Source: DASRWT01 sp046728035 (GTDB taxonomy: Bacteria > Methylomirabilota > Methylomirabilia > Rokubacteriales > CSP1-6). From it: a stretch of DNA of 10,762 bases. The translations under genes and the position numbers were made by a program. Location: the NCBI GenBank assembly GCA_046728035.1, contig JBKPDT010000395.1, positions 1 through 10,762 on the forward strand. Direction: 5' to 3'. The notes below the pieces were generated by a model. That model had not been told where the DNA came from. It saw nothing but the letters and a program-made list of their open reading frames with translations, and did no database searches. This document shows, one piece after another, positions 5,802-10,762 of the stretch (within the stretch, counting starts at the first letter, position 1; each line of letters begins with the position of its first letter).

Positions 5802-6988
5802 TACCAGTTCCTCCAGCGCTCCAGGTCCTCGCGCACGAGGCCGTCGGGGCCGATGAAGCGGGCCACCGCCGGGCGCAGGCGAGCGTCCAGGAACTCCGGA
5901 CGCATAGCGTACTCCGGATAGATGGCGAGGCGCTCGCGCAAGACATGGCCGGCCGTCTCGGTGGCGCGGCGCAGCTCGCGCAGCAGAGGCCAGGGCCGCT
6001 CGGGATTGATATGGTCCGGGGTCAGCGGCGAGATGCCGCCCCAATCGTTGAGCCCCGCCGCGGGCAGCCCGCCGTACGCCGAGTCGGCGAGGTTGGGCGG
6101 CGCCTGGATGTTCATCTCCGCGCCCAGGAGCAGGCGCGCCACCGCGATGGTGCGGGCGAGGTCGGGCAGGGTCGGATCCGGCACGCCCCGCATGGGGATG
6201 GTCGGCTTGGCCCGGAAGTTCTGGACGATGACTTCCTGGATATGGCCGTAGCGCTCGTGGAGGTCGCGGATGGCGAGGAGCGCCTCCACCCGCTCGGCAT
6301 GGGTCTCGCCGATGCCGATGAGGAGGCCGGTGGTGAACGGGATCTGGAGCTTGCCGGCCAGATCGATGGTCCGGAGGCGGCGCGCGGGCACCTTGTCGGG
6401 CGCACGGTCGTGGGCCATGCCGGGGCCGAGCAGTCGCTCCGAGGTGGTCTCGAGCATGATGCCCATGCTCACGTTGACCTCGCGGAGCGCCGACAGGTCG
6501 CGCTCCGACATGAGGCCGGGATTGGCGTGGGGCAGGAGCGAGGACTCGGCGATCACCCGCCCACACATCTCTCGGAGGTAGCCGAGCGTGGTCCGATGCC
6601 CCAGGCGGCGAAGGAAGTCGCGATGCTCGGGGAAAGCCGCCTCGGGCTTGTCGCCCAGCGAGAAGAGCGCCTCCTTGGCGCCGAGTCGCTCGCCGGCTTG
6701 GACGAGGGCGATGACCTCGTCGGGGGTCATGGTGTGCGCGCCCGGCTGGCCCGGGTCCTTCCTGAACGTGCAGTAGCCGCAGTAGTCGCGGCAGAGCGTG
6801 GTGAGGGGCACGAAGACCTTGGCCGAGAACGTGAGGGTACGGCCGTGGCCGCGGTCGCGGAGCGCCGCGGCGGCGGCGAGGAGCTCGGGTAGGCGCTCCG
6901 CGGGTGTGGCGAGGAGAGCCTCGGCGTGGACCACGTCGGGCGCGCGCCCGGAGGCGGCGCGGGCGAGCGCGCGGTCGAGCACGCTCAT
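5801..6988 (-). CDS. cofG: FO synthase subunit 1 (radical SAM)
   Basis: CofG is the other half of FO synthase and completes 7,8-didemethyl-8-hydroxy-5-deazariboflavin (FO) by a second radical SAM step. The 395-residue protein has the cluster motif CRDYCGYC (Cys 66, 70, 73) in the CofG-typical context FVPLTTLCRDYCGYCTFRK. HANPGLMS, TTSERLL, TTGLLIGIGET and NDWGGISPLTPDHINPERPW are further conserved CofG blocks. The ATG at 6986-6988 overlaps the TGA of the upstream gene as ATGA, with a GGAG-type site 9 bases upstream. Actinobacteria carry CofG and CofH fused as FbiC. Here they are separate, with cofG first and 50 bp between them. Confidence 0.96.
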   Translation of the reverse strand: MSVLDRALARAASGRAPDVVHAEALLATPAERLPELLAAAAALRDRGHGRTLTFSAKVFVPLTTLCRDYCGYCTFRKDPGQPGAHTMTPDEVIALVQAGERLGAKEALFSLGDKPEAAFPEHRDFLRRLGHRTTLGYLREMCGRVIAESSLLPHANPGLMSERDLSALREVNVSMGIMLETTSERLLGPGMAHDRAPDKVPARRLRTIDLAGKLQIPFTTGLLIGIGETHAERVEALLAIRDLHERYGHIQEVIVQNFRAKPTIPMRGVPDPTLPDLARTIAVARLLLGAEMNIQAPPNLADSAYGGLPAAGLNDWGGISPLTPDHINPERPWPLLRELRRATETAGHVLRERLAIYPEYAMRPEFLDARLRPAVARFIGPDGLVREDLERWRNW

Positions 6989-7419
6989 CCCGCAAAGCTC
7001 CAGTGGCTGATCCGGCCGGGAGTCACCTTCACCATGGTGCCGCCGTCGGCGGAGAGTCCCATTCGCCGGTACTGCGGATACTTTTCCAGGAGAAGGTCGG
7101 CGCCGCGCCTGAACTCGGGCCCGCCCGTGAGGATCTCGGCGCGACCCTGGATGACCACCCACCGGAGCCGACTCCAGTCCTCGTCGTACTCGTCGATCAC
7201 CACGCTCACGCGGGGATTCTCTCGGATGTTCCGGACTCGACGGAGGCTGCCGGCGGCCACGCGCTTGGGCTTGGCATCGATGGCGGAGTAGAGCGCGGCG
7301 CCATCCCACGCGTAGCAGAAGGGGATCACGAAGGGCTCGCCGGAGGAATCGGCGGTGCCGAGACGCCCCACGCGGCCGGCGGTGATGAAGCCCGCGACGT
7401 GCTCGGGCAAGGCCGGCAT
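6985..7419 (-). CDS. F420-dependent split-barrel enzyme (PPOX class, Rv0121-like)
   Basis: This 144-residue protein is a pyridoxamine-oxidase-like split beta-barrel of the actinobacterial Rv0121-like type, whose members are linked to F420. Conserved features are GRVGRLGT (15-22), the strand VIPFCYAWDGAALYSAIDAKPKR (31-53, placed to hold cofactor phosphate), VRNIRENPRVSVVIDEYDEDW (62-82) and LRWVVIQGRAEI (85-96). It probably reduces or binds an unknown substrate with F420H2; an FMN- or heme-binding role cannot be ruled out from sequence. The ATG at 7417-7419 lies 6 bp after the stop of the LLM-class gene, and its stop overlaps cofG. Coupled translation with cofG supports a real F420 link. Confidence 0.88.
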   Translation of the reverse strand: MPALPEHVAGFITAGRVGRLGTADSSGEPFVIPFCYAWDGAALYSAIDAKPKRVAAGSLRRVRNIRENPRVSVVIDEYDEDWSRLRWVVIQGRAEILTGGPEFRRGADLLLEKYPQYRRMGLSADGGTMVKVTPGRISHWSFAG

Positions 7420-7425
7420 GGCCCG

Positions 7426-8400
7426 CTACCGCGGGAGGCGCTGGACCTTGGGCCGCACGTCGGCGGCGAAGCGGTCGAGCAGCGCGAGCGCGCCCTTGAG
7501 ATCGGGGGCGGTGAGGTCCCAGACGAAATGGGTGACGCCGAGACGCTGATAGGTCCGGATGTCCTCTGCCACCTCCGCCGCGGTGCCGCGGAACAGCGTG
7601 CGATCTCCGCCCGTCGGCTTGGCCCCTCGCGGCCGGATCTCGAGAGGGACCCGATAGCTCATGGTGATCGCCTTCGGATCCCGGCCCGCCTTACGCGCCC
7701 AGTCCCGCACCACCGCCACCTTCTGCGCGTACTCCGTGGGCTCGAGCAATCCCGGCGGGCGGAGCCCGATGGGATGCCAGCCGTCGGCCACCTGGCCGGC
7801 CCTCCTGAGCGCGGGCTCGGTGTGCCCGCCCGTCCACACGGGAATGCCCCCCTTCTGAAGGGGCTTGGGCAGCGCGCTTACGCGTCCCAGCGTGTAATAC
7901 TGCCCCTTGAAATCCACCGGCTCCCGCGTCCAGATCTCCCGCATCATCCGGATGAACTCGTCGGTGACGCGGCCTCGCTCCCTGTAGGGAGGCGCGCTGA
8001 GGGCCTGGAACTCCTCCTCCATCCACCCCACGCCCGCGCCGAGGATGATGCGGCCCCCCGAGAGGACGTCCATGGTCGCGAGCATCTTGGCCGTGACCAC
8101 CGGATTGCGATAGGGAATGATCAGAACGCTCGTGCCGATACGGATCCGCTTGGTCAGTGCGGCCAGATGGGCCATCAGTGGCAGCGGCTCCAGGTAGCCT
8201 TCCTTCCAGTCGCCCGCGACCCGGCCGTTCGCCGAATAGGGATACGCCGACTCGATCTCCACGGGAATGACCACGTGATCGGTGACGAACAGCGAGGCGT
8301 AGCGGAGCGCGTCGCCCTTCTGCGCGAGCTTGAACAGGATGTCCGGTTTGGAGAGGGGACCGCGGCCCTGCAGCGCAAAGCCGAATTGCATGGGCGCCAT
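7426..8400 (-). CDS. LLM-class F420-dependent oxidoreductase
   Basis: This 324-residue protein is a luciferase-like (TIM-barrel) oxidoreductase of the F420-dependent group. It has the N-terminal strand MQFGFAL (4-10), then DHVVIPVE (41-48), and the group's central block from TSVLIIPYRNPVVTAKML (90-107) to LGAGVGWMEEEFQAL (120-134), which forms the F420-binding barrel strands. GGHTEPALRRAGQVADGWHP is the usual late block. The substrate is unknown. Three starts are possible: TTG at 8427, ATG at 8400 or ATG at 8391. The 8400 start has AGGGG about 11 bases upstream and keeps the family N-terminus. It is the first gene of the operon, divergent from the response regulator at 8606 and sharing its 205-bp control region. 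Confidence 0.92.
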   Translation of the reverse strand: MAPMQFGFALQGRGPLSKPDILFKLAQKGDALRYASLFVTDHVVIPVEIESAYPYSANGRVAGDWKEGYLEPLPLMAHLAALTKRIRIGTSVLIIPYRNPVVTAKMLATMDVLSGGRIILGAGVGWMEEEFQALSAPPYRERGRVTDEFIRMMREIWTREPVDFKGQYYTLGRVSALPKPLQKGGIPVWTGGHTEPALRRAGQVADGWHPIGLRPPGLLEPTEYAQKVAVVRDWARKAGRDPKAITMSYRVPLEIRPRGAKPTGGDRTLFRGTAAEVAEDIRTYQRLGVTHFVWDLTAPDLKGALALLDRFAADVRPKVQRLPR

Positions 8401-8506
8401 ATTGCGCGCCACCCCTGGACCTGTCAAGCGCGCGGGCCCTTATAAATGGTGAGTGCAGCCCCCGCTCTCGAGTCGATGGGATTGGGTAAAGCCTTCTATA
8501 CAGGCC

Positions 8507-8520
8507 ATCAAGATATTGAT
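8507..8520. repeat. Inverted repeat ATCAA-N4-TTGAT
   Basis: Perfect 5-bp arms, 8507-8511 and 8516-8520, in the AT-richer centre of the divergent region. The size fits a small operator half-site pair, but short arms like these also occur by chance. Confidence 0.35.
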
Positions 8521-8545
8521 CTAGAAGCGATATTCGAAATGTTGA

Positions 8546-8563
8546 GTGTCAGTCTGGTGACAC
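8546..8563. promoter_or_regulatory. Operator-like dyad GTGTCA-N6-TGACAC
   Basis: Perfect 6-bp arms, 8546-8551 and 8558-8563, 42 bp upstream of the NtrC-type start. An 18-bp dyad with 12-bp centre-to-centre arms fits a dimeric helix-turn-helix regulator. Candidates are self-binding of the neighbouring NtrC-type protein or an unknown regulator of the F420 operon. Confidence 0.45.
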
Positions 8564-8577
8564 ATGGGTTGCCCATG
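8563..8577. repeat. Inverted repeat CATGGG-TTG-CCCATG
   Basis: Perfect 6-bp arms around a 3-base centre. It abuts the GTGTCA dyad, sharing base 8563. It could be a small RNA hairpin in the leader just ahead of the ribosome site at 8597, or an operator. Confidence 0.45.
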
Positions 8578-8605
8578 CTAGGCTGGAAGAAGTCATGGAG
8601 GAAGC

Positions 8606-9964
8606 ATGAAGCCGCGCATTCTTCTGGTCGATGACGAACCGGCGATCGCCGACTGGCTCCGCATCGTTCTCGAGGGCGAGGGCTACGATGTCGGCGTTGC
8701 CGGCGACGCCGTCTCTGCCATCGGGCAGATGACGGAGCGGGAGTTCTCGCTCGCCCTCGTGGACCTCGTCCTGCCCGATGGTGACGGCCTGCAGCTGCTC
8801 CAGCAGCTCAAGAGCAAGGACTCCTCCATCGAAGTCATCATCATGACGGGCCATTCGTCGATCTCGAAGGCGGTGGAGGCGACCAAGCAGGGCGCCTTCT
8901 ACTTCGTGGCAAAGCCCTTCGACGGAGCCGAGATGCTCACCCTGGTGGCGAAGGCGCTCGAGCGGCGCCGCCTCCTCGCCGAGACGTCCGACCTCAAGCG
9001 GCGCCTCGCCGAGCAGTCGGGGCTGGGAGAGCTCCTGGGCAGCTCGCCGTCCATGCGGCGCATGTTCGACCTGCTGGAGTCCGTGGCGGGCTCCGACGCG
9101 AATGTCCTCATCGTGGGCGAGAGCGGTACCGGCAAGGAGCTGGCCGCCAACGCGCTGCACGCCAAGAGCACGCGGGCCAGCGGTCCCATGGTCAAGATCA
9201 ACTGCGCCGCGCTGCCGAAGGACCTCATCGAGTCCGAGCTCTTCGGCCACGTCAAGGGCGCCTTCACCGGGGCCACCACCGACAAGCCCGGCCTCCTCGA
9301 GGAGGCGCACAAGGGCTCGGTCCTCCTCGACGAGATCACCGAGATGCCGATGGACCTCCAGGCCAAGCTGCTGCGCGTGCTGGAGGACCGCCAGGTGCGC
9401 CGGCTGGGCGGCTCGCGCACCGTGCCGGTGGACTTCCGCCTCCTCTGCTCGACCAACCGCGACGCCGAGACGGCGGTGCGCGAGGGCAAGCTCCGCCAGG
9501 ACCTGTACTTCCGGATCAACACGGTGACGGTGTCGATGCCGCCGCTCCGCGAGCGCGGGTCGGACATCGCGCTTCTCGCCAAGTCGTTCCTCGAGCGCTT
9601 CCGGGAAAAGCACATGCGCCCGGTGGACGGCATCGATCCCGAAGCCTATCGCCGGCTCCTCGCCTATCAGTGGCCGGGCAATGTCCGCGAGCTCGAGCAC
9701 GCCATCGAGCGCGCGGTGCTCGTGGCGCGGGGCAAGGAGATCACGCTTGCCGACCTGCCCGAGTCGCTCCGGGCCGAGATGGGGAGCGTGACCGCATCCC
9801 AGCCTTCGTCGGGCTCGCTCGAGGAGATCGAGCGCGTGTCCATCGTGCGCGCGCTCGAATCGACCGGCTGGAACAAGCAGGCGGCCGCCGCGGTGCTGGG
9901 GCTCCGGCGCCCCACGCTCTACTCGAAGATGCGGCGCCACGGCATCCCGCAGCGCCGGGTCTAG
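8606..9964 (+). CDS. NtrC-family sigma54-dependent response regulator
   Basis: This 452-residue protein is a complete three-domain activator of sigma54 RNA polymerase. The receiver (about 1-120) has Asp 9/10, the phosphoacceptor D53, T81 and K103. The AAA+ domain has Walker A GESGTGKE (171-178), the sigma54-contacting loop GAFTGA (218-223), Walker B VLLDE (239-243), arginine-finger candidates R297 and R303 in LRQDLYFRIN, and sensor II PGNVREL (357-363). The C-terminus (about 405-445) is a Fis-type helix-turn-helix ending in LGLRRPTLYSKMRRHGI. The start ATG follows GGAGGAA by 2-4 bases. No sensor kinase is in the window, and the target genes are unknown. The intact GAFTGA loop means it should act at sigma54 promoters. 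Subfamily assignment (NtrC proper, AtoC/ZraR-like or other) is not possible from sequence alone. Confidence 0.96.
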   Translation: MKPRILLVDDEPAIADWLRIVLEGEGYDVGVAGDAVSAIGQMTEREFSLALVDLVLPDGDGLQLLQQLKSKDSSIEVIIMTGHSSISKAVEATKQGAFYFVAKPFDGAEMLTLVAKALERRRLLAETSDLKRRLAEQSGLGELLGSSPSMRRMFDLLESVAGSDANVLIVGESGTGKELAANALHAKSTRASGPMVKINCAALPKDLIESELFGHVKGAFTGATTDKPGLLEEAHKGSVLLDEITEMPMDLQAKLLRVLEDRQVRRLGGSRTVPVDFRLLCSTNRDAETAVREGKLRQDLYFRINTVTVSMPPLRERGSDIALLAKSFLERFREKHMRPVDGIDPEAYRRLLAYQWPGNVRELEHAIERAVLVARGKEITLADLPESLRAEMGSVTASQPSSGSLEEIERVSIVRALESTGWNKQAAAAVLGLRRPTLYSKMRRHGIPQRRV

Positions 9965-10095
9965 CCCCGCCACCAGCGAACACGGCAACGTCAGACCGGC
10001 GACGCCCCGCCCCAAGCCTCCCTGCCTAAGTGCCTGAAGTATTGTCGTTCCTGACTCGGCAGCCCTATTGCTTCGAAGGGGCCAGGGGTAGGCCG
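9965..10095 (+). other. Gap between the two response-regulator genes
   Basis: This 131-bp gap separates the NtrC-type stop from the stand-alone receiver. It contains CCTGCCTA at 10021-10028, a word that recurs twice downstream of the receiver gene. TTGTCG (10042-10047) and TATTGC (10066-10071) with 18 bases between them form a weak sigma70-like pair. The gap is long enough for the receiver gene to have its own promoter. No terminator with a T-run is seen. Confidence 0.3.
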
Positions 10096-10485
10096 ATGCG
10101 GACCATGCTCATTGTCGATGACGAGCCCGCGTGGCGGAGTCTCTACGCGGCCGAGTTCAAGTCGCGCTTCCGCCTTTTCGAAGCGGCCGACGGGCTCGAA
10201 GCGCTCGGGCTACTCGAGCGCTCGCAGCCCGACATCATCGTGCTGGACCTCCGACTGCCCCGCCTGAACGGTCTCGACTTTCTCCGCGCCCTCGGTCGGC
10301 TCGGCCTCAACATCCCCGTCGTGGTCTGCTCGGCGCTGGTGTCGGAAGACGGGGACTTCTCGGTGCCCGGTGCGCGCGCCGCCCAGAAGACCGCCGATCT
10401 CCACCACGTGCGGACCGCGGTCGAGGAGGCCCTCGCGGAGTGCGAGACGACGCCCGCCGTCAGTTCCCGGTCCGATCGGCGCTGA
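10096..10485 (+). CDS. Stand-alone receiver-domain response regulator
   Basis: This 129-residue protein consists of a single CheY-like receiver. MLIVDDE (4-10) carries the acidic pocket, D51 in IIVLDLRLPRLNG is the phosphoacceptor, S79 in VVVCSALV takes the place of the switch Thr/Ser, and K98 in AAQKTADL is the conserved lysine, without the usual following Pro. No output domain follows; the last 15 residues are polar. The ATG at 10096 has AGGGG 7 bases upstream. An upstream GTG (10030) would add 22 unconserved residues and has no such site. It may be a phosphorelay intermediate or act by protein contact. It sits between the NtrC-type gene and the P-II gene, on the same strand as both. Confidence 0.92.
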   Translation: MRTMLIVDDEPAWRSLYAAEFKSRFRLFEAADGLEALGLLERSQPDIIVLDLRLPRLNGLDFLRALGRLGLNIPVVVCSALVSEDGDFSVPGARAAQKTADLHHVRTAVEEALAECETTPAVSSRSDRR

Positions 10486-10628
10486 TCGCCTAGTTCACGA
10501 GCAACCTGCCTAGCCCCGAGGCACTTGCCTCCGCCCTGCCTATTCTGTGGGCAGGATCGCCGACCATGGGATCCCGCCTTGGCCCGTAACATCCTGATTT
10601 TCGTCCCTCCACCATTTCTTCATCGAGG
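10486..10628 (+). other. Gap with inverted and direct repeats before the P-II promoter
   Basis: After the receiver stop come CCTGCCTA (10505-10512), the perfect dyad GAGGCA-CT-TGCCTC (10518-10531), and CCTGCCTA again (10535-10542), whose CCTGCC pairs with GGCAGG at 10550-10555 across a 9-base loop. These hairpins could end the receiver transcript, but there is no clear T-run after them. They may instead be binding sites for an activator of the sigma54 promoter just downstream. No gene is seen. Confidence 0.4.
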
Positions 10629-10644
10629 CGGCACGGTAGGTGCA
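10629..10644 (+). promoter_or_regulatory. Sigma54 (-24/-12) promoter of the P-II gene
   Basis: The plus strand reads CGGCACGGTAGGTGCA. Against the consensus TGGCACG-N4-TTGCA it misses only the first T and the first T of TTGCA. The invariant GG (10630-10631) and GC (10642-10643) have exact spacing. The predicted start of transcription is near 10655, leaving about 13 bases before the ATG, enough to include the GGGAGG site at 10657-10662. P-II genes are classic nitrogen-controlled sigma54 targets, which supports the call. Confidence 0.75.
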
Positions 10645-10667
10645 ACTCGCCGCGCCGGGAGGCCACC

Positions 10668-10762
10668 ATGAAAAAGATCGAAGCGATCATCAAGCCTTTC
10701 AAGCTCGACGAGGTGAAGGAGGCCCTCACCGGCATCGGGGTCATCGGGATGACCGTGTCCGA
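10668..10762 (+). CDS. glnB: Nitrogen regulatory protein P-II, N-terminal part (3' end outside window)
   Basis: The first 31 codons read MKKIEAIIKPFKLDEVKEAL followed by TGIGVIGMTVS, the near-invariant first strand and helix of P-II signal proteins. These trimeric proteins sense 2-oxoglutarate and ATP/ADP and control nitrogen assimilation. GlnB and GlnK cannot be told apart without the T-loop (around residue 51) and the downstream gene (glnA or amtB). The ATG at 10668 has a strong GGGAGG (10657-10662) 5 bases upstream. A sigma54 promoter lies directly before it, so expression should rise on nitrogen limitation if the usual NtrC control applies. Confidence 0.93.
   Translation, partial: MKKIEAIIKPFKLDEVKEALTGIGVIGMTVS

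Larger units (their letters stand above)
8401..8605. promoter_or_regulatory. Divergent control region of the F420 operon and the NtrC-type gene
   Basis: This 205-bp region between two divergent genes is less GC-rich than the coding sequence. It should hold promoters in both directions. I find no strong sigma70 pair: TATACA at 8497-8502 (plus) and its overlapping minus-strand TATAGA are the best -10-like words but lack good -35 partners. No GG-N10-GC sigma54 match is seen. Three inverted repeats cluster between 8507 and 8577 and are listed separately. The plus-strand gene has a GGAGGAA site at 8597-8603. Confidence 0.55.

Noticed and set aside
4479..6995. 838-residue minus-strand reading frame suggesting a CofG-CofH fusion
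   Set aside because: The upstream half is an out-of-frame reading of cofG, rich in Arg and Pro. The real cofG is in another frame with its own start and stop, so this is not an FbiC-type fusion.
8422..8427. Perfect TTGACA on the minus strand as a -35 box for the F420 operon
   Set aside because: The matching -10 position, 17 bp on, is a poor CAATAT that overlaps the chosen ATG. It would work only with a start at 8391 or a leaderless transcript.
8446..8634. 62-residue plus-strand frame in the divergent region
   Set aside because: It overlaps the start of the NtrC-type gene in another frame, spans the inverted repeats and has no ribosome site.
9291..9306. 16-bp perfect palindrome GCCTCCTC-GAGGAGGC
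   Set aside because: It encodes the conserved Leu-Leu-Glu-Glu of the AAA+ domain, where preferred codons CTC and GAG make a palindrome by themselves.
8549..10015. 488-residue minus-strand reading frame opposite the NtrC-type gene
   Set aside because: Its codons mirror the conserved AAA+ gene on the other strand, and its composition (His, Arg, Gly, Leu) matches no family.

Overview
The window comes from a high-GC bacterium. It is dominated by a minus-strand operon for making and using the deazaflavin cofactor F420, followed by a plus-strand regulatory block that reaches nitrogen control. Strong third-position GC leaves long spurious reading frames open on both strands. The GC-rich coding, F420 genes in the unfused archaeal-style arrangement (separate cofG and cofH, single-domain cofE) and a sigma54-type regulator next to a P-II gene would fit a soil or subsurface lineage such as Rokubacteria/Methylomirabilota. 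That is a guess from gene style; no marker gene here proves it.

Layout: (1) 1-315, plus strand, the C-terminal end of a metallo-beta-lactamase-fold hydrolase. (2) 316-561, a convergent, lower-GC gap holding the start of an unexplained secreted-looking reading frame. (3) 562-8400, minus strand, ten tightly packed genes transcribed right to left: LLM-class F420 oxidoreductase, split-barrel (PPOX-type) F420 enzyme, cofG, cofH, an HU-type DNA-binding protein, a GNAT-like protein, cofD, cofC, cofE, npdG. Junctions are -4 to +64 bp, with GTGA/ATGA stop-start overlaps at cofD/cofC and PPOX/cofG. (4) 8401-8605, a divergent control region with three inverted repeats. (5) 8606-9964, plus strand, a complete NtrC-family sigma54-activating response regulator. 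(6) 10096-10485, plus strand, a stand-alone receiver protein. (7) 10629-10762, a good -24/-12 sigma54 promoter just upstream of the first 31 codons of a P-II (glnB/glnK) gene.

How the genes work together: CofG and CofH make the chromophore FO. CofC activates a phospho-acid with GTP, CofD transfers it to FO, and CofE adds glutamates, giving F420. NpdG can exchange hydride between NADPH and F420, so it can supply F420H2. The LLM and PPOX-type proteins are the likely users, so one operon could cover making, charging and spending the cofactor. The HU and GNAT genes in the middle have no known place in the pathway. No deazaflavin reductase domain (the C-terminal half of mycobacterial FbiB) is present, which leaves the side-chain chemistry open. 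The NtrC-type regulator keeps the GAFTGA loop needed to act at sigma54 promoters, and one such promoter sits before the P-II gene about 670 bp further on.
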